From CAYVCG01 sp964449985 (GTDB taxonomy: Bacteria; Bacillota; Clostridia; Lachnospirales; WRAX01): 11,128 bases of DNA. Within the stretch, counting starts at the first letter, position 1. Every line of letters begins with the position of its first letter. The DNA is taken from the NCBI GenBank assembly GCA_964449985.1, contig CAYVCG010000065.1, positions 1 to 11,128 of the forward strand. The letters are read 5' to 3'. Under the pieces are notes generated by a model that was not told the origin of the DNA, did not search any database, and saw nothing but the letters and a program-made list of their open reading frames with translations. A program made the position numbers and the translations under genes. This document shows, in pieces, positions 6,301 to 11,128 of this stretch.

Positions 6301-8745
6301 TACACCGGAGGCTTTGTAAATAATGTCTCCGTTTTCTTTGCAAAGCGCTACATAAGCATTTGGGTTGCTACCGCCGCCGATCTTGAATGTAACAATAGGG
6401 CTGTTCTCAACGTCAATCGTAAACATTGGTGAGCGCATAACACCTGTTTGGGTATCATCAGGCTGGCCATTGGTTCTTTCCAACGTTGTAAGATAATAAT
6501 TTCCGTTTTTGTTTATAGATCTTGTCGAATTGTAATCAGTCGCACGATTACTAATAACTTTTTCAATACCTCCGCTTATATAATAGAACGGAGCCAACAT
6601 GCCGCTTTCAAAGTCAAACTCTATATCTTGAACTTCCATCCAACCTTTAGCCTTGAAATCATCGAAAATAACGTGGCCCCAGCCGCCGGTATTTTTATCG
6701 ACAACCTCTAAGTATACATACTCATCAGGGCTTACTCTGCCTGCCAAGTTCCATGTCATATCAGTAAATGCATATTGATTAACCGGGCTTGCCGCCTTAA
6801 CAATTACGCTTCCGTCTTCTCTACAAAGAGCGACATAGTTTAGGTCTGCATTTGTTCCGCCACCGATTTTGAACGATACAACAGGGCTGTTAATAACGTC
6901 CAGCTTAAACATAGGAGAACGTAAAACAGCCAATTGACCATCGTTATAACTTCCATTAGCATTTTCTTCTGTTGTAAGATAGTATTTGCCTTGCTTATTT
7001 ATAGGCATACCCACGTTATAATCTGTATCACGATAACCGACAGGTCTTCCCAAGAAACCGCTTATAAGCGTAAATGGAGCCATTGTTCCGCTTTCAAAGT
7101 CAAACATAATGTCTTTTGCTGCTGAAACAGCCTTTCCGTAGGTTACTCTGAAATCGTCAAGAATAACAAAGCCCCATCCGCCTGCATTATTATCAACCAG
7201 CTTTAGATACACTTTATCTTCTTTAGTTATGCCGAGCTTGCTTGCATCCCAGCCCATATCGGCAAAGATATACTGGTTAGCAGGGCTCATTGCTCTGATT
7301 ATTTCCGTTCCATCTTCTTTACAAAGAGCAAGATAGTTTTCACCAGCAACTCCGCCGCCAAGCTTAAATGTGATCAACGGATTTTTAGACGTATCAATCG
7401 TAAACAAAGATGACTGCATAACAACAAGCTGTTCATCCTTATACATACCATTTTGGTCTTCTTCAGTTGTAAGATAGTATGTTCCTTGTTTGTTAATAGG
7501 GCGCAAAGTCGCGTTAAACTCAGTATCACGATAACCGACTGCTCTTCCTACAGAGCCGCTAACTATTTCAAACGGAGCAGTTGTTCCATCTTCAAAGTCA
7601 AACACGATATTTTCAGGCAAAGGTTCTTCTTCATAAATAGAGAAGCGTATATCATCAACGCAAATAAAACCCCAACCAGCCGTCTTATTATCCACTATTT
7701 TAATGAACATTTCCTGACCCATCTTATCAGCTGGCACAACAAGAATCTCATCTTGGAAAACATGCCCGTTGCTTCCTGTAACCTTTGATATAACATCCCC
7801 GTTTTTATCGCAAAGGGCTACATAAAGGTTGTTTACATCATTTCCACCAGCAACCTTTACGCTAACGTTGCTAAATGGTTTAAACGTTGGAGACGTAAAA
7901 ACAGGTACTTGTTTTTCTAAAAATTCGTTCCATCCCGGGCCTGTTTGAAGTGATGTCAGGAAATAATTTCCTTGAAGATTGTTTGTAACTTTAAGGCCTT
8001 GGCTAACAAATCCATTTCTTTCATATGGCCAGTTGCTTATAGGCCATGCCGCTTCTCCCGAAGTCAGCGTAAACGGCTCTACAGAGCAAGCTGTGCTGCT
8101 AGATTGGTTTTCAAAGTTCCATATTATTTCTGTAACAATACCTGTAAATCTGATATAGTCAACACAAATAAATGCATAGTTAGCAGTCTTGCTGTCAACT
8201 ATTTTTAAGAACATTTCTTTGCCTTCCAGAATTTTTGGTATAGTAATCGTTTTTTCAACAAATACATGTCCGTTCGGGCCTTCAACGATTTCAACTTCAA
8301 GGCCGTCTTTGTCGCAAAGAGCTATATATGTACCCCCTGCTCCGCCTCCGGCAACCAAGAGCTTTATGTCGCCAGTGGCTACAAACTTAGGCGAATAAAG
8401 TTCAGCTATCTGTGACTCGTCATAGGCCGTGGTGTCGTCAACCTGAAGCGTACTAAGGAAATAATCTCCCTGCAAACCATTAGGGCCGTTCGGCAGATTT
8501 CTATCCTTAGTCCAGTTGCTTATCGGCCACTTAAGCGCTCCGCTTTTTAAATAAAACGGGCTTGTAGTTCTTGGTCCGTCAGTCGGCTGATTTTCAAAGT
8601 CCCATACAATCGGCTGCATCTCCTGTTCATTTACACCAGCTATAGTACCGGAGGCCTGAACATCAGACTTAAAGAAAACAGAGCCCATCACTATTGATAA
8701 TAGCAAAACGAAACATAATACTACATCCGTAATCTTTTTATTCAT
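3379..8745 (-). CDS. Secreted hydrazine synthase alpha-like diheme protein with five N-terminal beta-sandwich modules
   Basis: The predicted protein has 1788 residues. A signal peptide (MNKK, hydrophobic core, VQA) covers residues 1-31. Five modules of about 160 residues fill 45-861. A helical, charged segment follows (about 866-955). From about 957 on the protein matches the HzsA-like family in order. A propeller carries RDPDVAYDG and DGRILYDRWEY (1133-1143). The middle domain has DGSAYFEVP and VYFQLLD (about 1393-1411), MRSGT, and heme motif CIGCH (1434-1438). The C-terminal domain has heme motif CISCH (1526-1530) and WVDLNATYYGDY (1619-1630). In anammox HzsA the middle heme is the proposed site of hydrazine formation and the C-terminal heme transfers electrons. 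Here the residue four past the middle-heme histidine is Arg1442 rather than the tyrosine I recall as heme ligand, so chemistry may differ. No membrane anchor, SLH domain or sortase signal is visible beyond the signal peptide. The ATG at 8745 was chosen because it directly begins the signal peptide, with AAAGGA 12 bases upstream; the open frame runs back to 8817 without such a feature. Confidence 0.85.
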   Translation of the reverse strand: MNKKITDVVLCFVLLLSIVMGSVFFKSDVQASGTIAGVNEQEMQPIVWDFENQPTDGPRTTSPFYLKSGALKWPISNWTKDRNLPNGPNGLQGDYFLSTLQVDDTTAYDESQIAELYSPKFVATGDIKLLVAGGGAGGTYIALCDKDGLEVEIVEGPNGHVFVEKTITIPKILEGKEMFLKIVDSKTANYAFICVDYIRFTGIVTEIIWNFENQSSSTACSVEPFTLTSGEAAWPISNWPYERNGFVSQGLKVTNNLQGNYFLTSLQTGPGWNEFLEKQVPVFTSPTFKPFSNVSVKVAGGNDVNNLYVALCDKNGDVISKVTGSNGHVFQDEILVVPADKMGQEMFIKIVDNKTAGWGFICVDDIRFSIYEEEPLPENIVFDFEDGTTAPFEIVSGSVGRAVGYRDTEFNATLRPINKQGTYYLTTEEDQNGMYKDEQLVVMQSSLFTIDTSKNPLITFKLGGGVAGENYLALCKEDGTEIIRAMSPANQYIFADMGWDASKLGITKEDKVYLKLVDNNAGGWGFVILDDFRVTYGKAVSAAKDIMFDFESGTMAPFTLISGFLGRPVGYRDTDYNVGMPINKQGKYYLTTEENANGSYNDGQLAVLRSPMFKLDVINSPVVSFKIGGGTNADLNYVALCREDGSVIVKAASPVNQYAFTDMTWNLAGRVSPDEYVYLEVVDKNTGGWGHVIFDDFKAKGWMEVQDIEFDFESGMLAPFYYISGGIEKVISNRATDYNSTRSINKNGNYYLTTLERTNGQPDDTQTGVMRSPMFTIDVENSPIVTFKIGGGSNPNAYVALCKENGDIIYKASGVNDYVFTDRSWNLTGKITDSDYVYLEVVDNATGAWSHVIFDNFKARGTISYSSRINSEQELANYTGWNTVKFNALKELVQDLIDTYGDEYANGTSYLAQIQEKHEEHDNMWKQGSYKSDDPAITAFKEAMDALQIKAIKGNPLLSEYPLLITARNQYIQDHHNTHTMFPSADGEVNSGYYTPGGALRVFDVGTGNVTTIAETSTGVFRDPDVAYDGSKFLISYRKDAKDSYHIYEYTLNESKTAITNKKQLTAMLNADDMDPMYMPSGNIVFSATRDPKYVMCNQHISSNIYRMEADGANIVKITNSTLFERPTDLLPDGRILYDRWEYNDRDFGSAQGLWLVAEDGTQQVTYYGNNSPTGASIDARSIPGTQKVMAILSSTHDLPWGALAIIDRSKGVDGSAPIVQTWPADVKNAIRNTGTGNNIDAFVGLYPKYEDPNPLSDKFFLVSRQIPGKGSKMGIYYVDLYGNEMLLYEDSTNFGAFDVQVIKSKQKENIAASRRNYLDQPGSFFVQDVYKGTTMANVAKGSVKTLRIVESCPKNFHTPYQWGGEGQQNPGVNWHSFEVKRTIGEVPVYEDGSAYFEVPQDKFVYFQLLDAEGRMVQSMRSGTLVQSGEKTGCIGCHEDRRTAPSMDTKQKTPIALEQSFKVIPNPDFVEGTDMPKTIGINVPDKPMKRTIDFAGKSDELKPYNEVETPTMNFLTEVQPIFTNNCISCHGYENPKANLTLVPDKGLIFNASYVDLWRNRGKGGVRFGNLLGAIGAGDNSLTQAKTWGSFASPLINKIYNDPAHKDLLTEAEKRRVAEWVDLNATYYGDYASNYPWTQGGRAPLSDGDLNALWSYTGRSWGFSWGESRPMPVYFDNPEKSPILAGITGANRTNALNLIIKGQNQLKAEPDVDWRGLTSMPGNPSVKLDKMYTFRATDQWRYDKVQLRNAIEAANRRAIAEGKKRYDSALDPNPANKLLEWPTTPYPGR
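4156..4170 (-). other. c-type heme site 2 (CISCH) of the HzsA-like protein
   Basis: These bases encode CxxCH at residues 1526-1530, preceded by QPIFTNN and followed by GYENPKANL. The setting is typical of the C-terminal cytochrome domain of HzsA-like proteins. Confidence 0.9.
4432..4446 (-). other. c-type heme site 1 (CIGCH) of the HzsA-like middle domain
   Basis: These bases encode CxxCH at residues 1434-1438, followed by EDRRTAPS. It corresponds to heme alpha-I of HzsA. The context (QSMRSGT, SGEKTGCIGCHEDR) is the family hallmark. Confidence 0.9.
6163..8613 (-). repeat. Five tandem beta-sandwich modules (protein-level repeat)
   Basis: The module boundaries are about 8131-8613, 7630-8130, 7138-7611, 6643-7113 and 6163-6627. 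Each starts with a (W/F)(D/N)FE motif, then PF and SG. Each continues with G-x-YY/YF-L-(T/S)T, SP-x-F, (A/I)GGG or AGG, ALC-x-(D/E/K)-(D/N)G, and closes with a VD/LDD/FDD-(F/I)-(R/K) strand. The pattern resembles the FDFE...GGWGHI-type jelly-roll modules found beside catalytic domains in secreted glycoside hydrolases, where sugar binding is presumed. The first two modules are closer to each other (FICVD ending, WPISNW) and the last three to each other (GYRDT or NRATD, TTE/TTLE). Binding of polysaccharide or cell wall is an inference. Confidence 0.8.
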
Positions 8746-8756
8746 GAAAAATACCA

Positions 8757-8763
8757 TTCCTTT
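8757..8763 (-). promoter_or_regulatory. Probable ribosome binding site of the HzsA-like gene
   Basis: AAAGGAA on the minus strand sits upstream of the ATG at 8745, with somewhat long spacing of about 11-12 bases. A GGCATTATGCC inverted repeat lies immediately upstream (about 8767-8777) and could fold over or mask the site. Confidence 0.5.
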
Positions 8764-8817
8764 CCAGGCATAATGCCAATTATTTGTTTTTTCAATGAAA
8801 AATAGTCGTTCAAACAA

Positions 8818-8947
8818 CAGGCGTTATATACTAGCGCCTATTTATGTTTAAACAACTAATTTATTTCATATCTACCCCCCCTGTCCTCATAATACTTACT
8901 TAACAACATAAAATCTAAAAGAATAAACTTTCTCCCTCCCTCTCTGA
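8818..8947 (-). other. Intergenic spacer between CcsA and the HzsA-like gene
   Basis: This spacer of 130 bases (about 200 up to the chosen start) contains no plausible gene. Right after the ccsA stop there is an 18-base all-purine run on the minus strand (8928-8945). A run of seven Gs lies at 8875-8881. A weak hairpin AGGCG...CGCCT at about 8819-8839 has no T-run, so it is not a convincing terminator. I found no promoter of good quality, so read-through from the upstream promoter is the simplest model. Confidence 0.5.
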
Positions 8948-9721
8948 TTATACGTATCCATGTAACGCGCTTGACAACTGTGGCAAGTAGTTGACTAATA
9001 AGAATGTAACAATAAGCGAAATAAGCGAACAGATAACAAATATATTCGCATATTTCTTAAACCTCTGGTCATATCGCACATGAAGATAAACAATATTGAA
9101 TATCCACATTATTAATGACCATGATTCCTTAACATCCCATGACCAATACGTTCCCCATGCATCTTCGGCCCATATAGCGCCGAACAGAAGACCTATAGTC
9201 ATGAAAGGAAAACCAAATTTAATTAGCTTATAAACAGCATCTGAAAACTTCTCCTTGTCAGCTTTAACAAAACAGCTTACGACTACAAGGAAAAAGCCGG
9301 TTATGTTCATCGCATAAGCTATCATATAGCTTGCAATATGCGGAATAAACCATGGTGATTGCAAAGCAGGGCTTCTTTCCCAAATAAATTGCTTTTCCAT
9401 GAACAAAACGCCCATCATAGGAATAGCAGATAAAATTACAAAATACGGAAGCAACCATTTAAACTGGTCTTCGCGAAAAGTCAAAATAAAATATATAGGA
9501 ATAAAGGTTAGCGCTAGAACTATCAAAACATGATACATGTTGCCGAAAGGCGGCTCTCTCATCAAAATCCAGTTTAAGACAAACAGCGAAAAATTTGCGG
9601 CTACACCCAAAGCAGCGAGTATCCCACCCTTTTTATTTCCTAAAAACAGCAAAATGCCGCCGGATGCATAAGAAACAAGAGACAGCAATATCAAACCAAT
9701 TACCGTAATATTTATAATCAT
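8948..9721 (-). CDS. ccsA: Cytochrome c biogenesis protein CcsA/ResC (system II heme handling)
   Basis: The predicted protein is a multi-spanning membrane protein of 257 residues. It should work with ResB as the system II heme exporter and cytochrome c synthetase on the outer face of the membrane. The diagnostic WWD tryptophan-rich loop is present at 184-201 (W-AEDAW-GTYWSWD-VKE-SW). The family's flanking histidines are visible: His128 in the PHIASY segment and His254 in the C-terminal LHGYV, with His214 in YLHVRY. The PFGNMYH segment (58-64) is also typical. Length is normal for short CcsA proteins. The ATG directly abuts the TAA of resB (no gap), and a GGGGGG tract about 8 bases upstream may serve as ribosome binding site, so the two are co-translated. 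Its likely clients are the two diheme proteins encoded downstream. No thiol-disulfide partner (ResA or CcdA) is in the window. Confidence 0.95.
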   Translation of the reverse strand: MIINITVIGLILLSLVSYASGGILLFLGNKKGGILAALGVAANFSLFVLNWILMREPPFGNMYHVLIVLALTFIPIYFILTFREDQFKWLLPYFVILSAIPMMGVLFMEKQFIWERSPALQSPWFIPHIASYMIAYAMNITGFFLVVVSCFVKADKEKFSDAVYKLIKFGFPFMTIGLLFGAIWAEDAWGTYWSWDVKESWSLIMWIFNIVYLHVRYDQRFKKYANIFVICSLISLIVTFLLVNYLPQLSSALHGYV

Positions 9722-10573
9722 TTATTTAACCCCCCTATACTGCCTTACAAAGCTGCGGAAACACATAAGAAGAGTTCCGATTATTAAAAGCCACATACCA
9801 TATACAGCAATGACTACGCCAGGATCATTCTTGGCATTTAAAGAAATATAGCTTTGATTCTCCATATCATAGGACATTAAATAAAACTTCCAACCGTTAT
9901 ATGTTATAGGCTTGTTCACCTCCATAACGAATTTATGAATCTGTTCGTCAGGATCCATCGTATTAAAATATGCGATGTATTTTTTATCGTTGGGTTCAAG
10001 CCTTTTTAGCGTATAGTTGGAATCAATAACATACGTTTCTTCCCCATTTATTTGGTTTTCATGAACACTTCCCGTCTCGTTCACATGATAATACCCATCA
10101 GGATAACGTTGGATCGTTCTTAAATATGTATCGCCTTTATACAAGGCATAATCGGGGTCATATTTCAAGACCGTGAAATCGCTTACATTAATTTCGAACC
10201 CAAAATCTACCGGTTCACCGTTTTGCATCTCGACTGTGCTGAAAAAACGAGCCTTGTCAATAGGTATGTTAAACTGGGCAGATCTACAGAAGAAAACACC
10301 CAACAACGCCCCAATCGCAAAAACGACAATACCCAAATGGCAGACAAAAAACGGTATCGATTTTAAATTGATTTTATGTGTAACACAACATACAATCGTT
10401 ACAACCGTTACAACAAAAGCTAAAACAACAATGGCAGGGCTTGAAAAGAAATCAACCTGAAAATCGCTTTCAACAACAATACTTGCAACCGCCACAACAG
10501 CAATAACAATAAAAAACAGTATGAAAGAAATCCTCATTAAAGCACTTCTAACCTTTTTAATTAAATCCCCCAA
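9722..10573 (-). CDS. resB: Short ResB-like cytochrome c biogenesis protein
   Basis: From the preferred TTG start the protein has 283 residues. ResB partners CcsA in system II heme delivery and apocytochrome handling. It has three N-terminal membrane spans (about 14-36, 45-65, 73-96), an extracytoplasmic domain and a last span (about 253-273). The third span carries the family's VCHLG histidine (His79). The end of the outer domain has the ResB hallmark VNKPITYNGWKFYLMSYD (219-236), then DPG-x-x-x-A-x-YG (250-259). It is much shorter than Bacillus or plant ResB and matches the compact form seen in some anaerobes. Start choice: an in-frame ATG at 10615 would give 297 residues but has no ribosome site. 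AAAGGAGA (10581-10588) lies 7 bases before TTG at 10573, so I prefer that start. The gene is first in the operon. Confidence 0.9.
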   Translation of the reverse strand: MGDLIKKVRSALMRISFILFFIVIAVVAVASIVVESDFQVDFFSSPAIVVLAFVVTVVTIVCCVTHKINLKSIPFFVCHLGIVVFAIGALLGVFFCRSAQFNIPIDKARFFSTVEMQNGEPVDFGFEINVSDFTVLKYDPDYALYKGDTYLRTIQRYPDGYYHVNETGSVHENQINGEETYVIDSNYTLKRLEPNDKKYIAYFNTMDPDEQIHKFVMEVNKPITYNGWKFYLMSYDMENQSYISLNAKNDPGVVIAVYGMWLLIIGTLLMCFRSFVRQYRGVK

Positions 10574-10580
10574 AGAAACA

Positions 10581-10588
10581 TCTCCTTT
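10581..10588 (-). promoter_or_regulatory. Ribosome binding site AAAGGAGA supporting a TTG start
   Basis: This is the best ribosome binding site near the resB start. It lies inside the longer open frame that begins at ATG 10615 and is 7 bases before TTG 10573. This favours the shorter protein. Confidence 0.7.
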
Positions 10589-10615
10589 GTCAATATAATT
10601 TTTTTGTGCAACCAT

Positions 10616-10787
10616 TGACTAAGCGCAGCTCTTCAGAAAAACTTGAGAAACAAAACAGCACCTAGCACAGCAGTTCCTTTGAAAACCAGTTATTCTAGCA
10701 CTAGGATTTCGCCGCCGAAACTAAGTTTTTTTGAATTTTTTTAATATTTATCAACAGTTAGGCGTGTTAATTTTCAGTTATTTAGTT
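10616..10787 (-). promoter_or_regulatory. Long operon leader with hairpins, function unknown
   Basis: Between the promoter and resB lies an untranslated leader of about 170-215 bases. After an AT-rich start it becomes notably GC-richer. It holds a tight hairpin TTTCG-GCGG-CGAAA (10707-10720). A second hairpin is closed by CCTAG/CTAGG (10661-10705), with an inner GTTTT-CAAA-GGAAC stem-loop. I could not match it to a riboswitch class that I know, and no terminator follows these stems. Regulation through RNA structure is an inference. Confidence 0.4.
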
Positions 10788-10793
10788 AATTAT

Positions 10794-10822
10794 ATCATAA
10801 TAAAAATACTGCTTTTTGTCAA
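10794..10822 (-). promoter_or_regulatory. Sigma-A promoter of the resB-ccsA-cytochrome operon
   Basis: On the minus strand TTGACA (10817-10822) is followed by a 17-base spacer and TATGAT (10794-10799). The start of transcription should be near 10787. It is the only strong promoter found upstream of resB and likely drives all four genes. Confidence 0.8.
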
Positions 10823-10928
10823 TAGTATCCACTAATTTTGCAAAATAACAATTTTACAAAGAATTCGTCACAAAAAACACCTAAAAAATAATACGTTTGC
10901 TTTTGCACAATGCACTAATTCCATGAAA

Positions 10929-10944
10929 TTAACAAAAGTTAACA
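10929..10944. repeat. TTAACA direct repeat upstream of the operon promoter
   Basis: TTAACA-AAAG-TTAACA on the plus strand is a direct repeat with a 10-base period, about one helical turn. It also contains the inverted repeat TTAAC-AAAA-GTTAA. It lies about 107 bases upstream of the -35 box. Such repeats resemble binding sites of OmpR/PhoP-type response regulators, but AT-rich DNA produces them by chance too. Confidence 0.35.
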
Positions 10945-10974
10945 TCTTTTTATCATTTTGAAAGCATTTTACAT

Positions 10975-11006
10975 AAAAAAACACCCCGCAAATTCACGGC
11001 AGGGTG
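10975..11006 (-). terminator. Intrinsic terminator after the LysM gene
   Basis: On the minus strand an 8-base-pair stem CACCCTGC/GCGGGGTG (one T-G wobble) with a 9-base loop is followed by seven Ts. It lies 68 bases past the stop of the partial gene at the right edge. It separates that gene from the cytochrome operon. Confidence 0.85.
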
Positions 11007-11074
11007 GAAAAAATATTTTTAATTTTTGTAAATCCATTTCATACGCACACTCGTATTTAATTAACACATTGTTG

Positions 11075-11128
11075 CTAAGACGTCTTTTTCAATATAAGAA
11101 GCTTTTGCCCCGGATATATTTTATTCGG
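11075..11128 (-). CDS. C-terminal end of a LysM-domain protein (partial)
   Basis: The last 17 codons of a gene entering from the right edge read PNKIYPGQKLLILKKTS and then stop (TAG at 11075-11077). The segment N-K-I-Y-P-G-Q-K-L-L-I matches the end of a LysM repeat, a peptidoglycan-binding domain. The call rests on this short piece. The correctly placed terminator downstream supports a real gene end. Nothing can be said about its other domains. Confidence 0.6.
   Translation of the reverse strand, partial: PNKIYPGQKLLILKKTS

Noticed and set aside
396..8398. Many plus-strand open frames of 60-135 codons across the two large genes
   Set aside because: They lie wholly opposite long, domain-rich minus-strand genes, lack ribosome sites and recognisable domains, and look like antisense shadows.
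6163..8613. Nucleotide-level repeats or a mobile element in the five-module region
   Set aside because: The modules are diverged coding repeats with no terminal inverted repeats or target duplications. The repetition is at the protein level.
3379..8745. True hydrazine synthase or anammox metabolism
   Set aside because: The genome signals are clostridial, the tyrosine ligand position is Arg1442, and HzsA-like proteins exist in many non-anammox bacteria. Only structural relatedness is supported.
8746..8817. 24-residue extension of the HzsA-like protein (ATG at 8817)
   Set aside because: It would place a charged and aromatic segment before a clear signal peptide, and no ribosome site precedes it.
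8819..8839. AGGCG...CGCCT hairpin as a terminator between ccsA and the HzsA-like gene
   Set aside because: The stem is only 5 base pairs with an 11-base loop and no T-run on either strand.
10619..10720. Cysteine-rich 33-codon frame as a small protein gene
   Set aside because: It has no ATG, GTG or TTG start, and the region folds into hairpins. It is kept only as an observation on the leader.

Overview
The window looks like chromosome from a Gram-positive anaerobe of the Clostridia type (Bacillota). The evidence is AT-rich intergenic DNA, AAAGGAG-type ribosome binding sites, consensus sigma-A promoters (TTGACA-17-TATGAT), Gram-positive-style signal peptides, system II (ResB/CcsA) cytochrome c maturation, and a C-terminal beta domain of a kind I associate with secreted clostridial proteins. 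No rRNA, tRNA, CRISPR array or insertion sequence was seen.

Every gene is on the minus strand, so the window reads right to left. At the right edge is the last part of a LysM-type protein (11075-11128), closed by an intrinsic terminator (10975-11006). A non-coding stretch of about 460 bases follows. It holds a TTAACA direct repeat, a strong promoter (10794-10822) and a long leader with hairpins. Then come a short ResB (9722-10573), CcsA/ResC (8948-9721), a 1788-residue secreted diheme protein (3379-8745) and a 1066-residue secreted diheme protein (161-3361). A strong terminator (110-144) closes the unit. Near the left edge a second consensus promoter (18-46) fires out of the window.

The four genes look like one transcription unit. 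ResB and CcsA form the membrane system that carries heme out of the cell and attaches it to CxxCH motifs. The two genes that follow encode the only visible clients, each with two CxxCH motifs and a signal peptide. The larger one ends in the three-part architecture of the hydrazine synthase alpha subunit (HzsA): propeller, a middle heme domain with its hallmark motifs, and a C-terminal heme domain. It carries an N-terminal extension of five tandem beta-sandwich modules. The smaller one joins beta-propellers to a cytochrome c peroxidase/MauG-like diheme domain, which is the HzsB+HzsC combination. Together they form a hydrazine-synthase-like alpha/(beta-gamma) pair, packaged with its own heme-attachment machinery, in what appears to be a non-anammox Gram-positive. 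The tyrosine recalled as the active-site heme ligand of true HzsA is not at the matching position, so hydrazine synthesis should not be assumed. An extracellular redox enzyme on another substrate is more likely.
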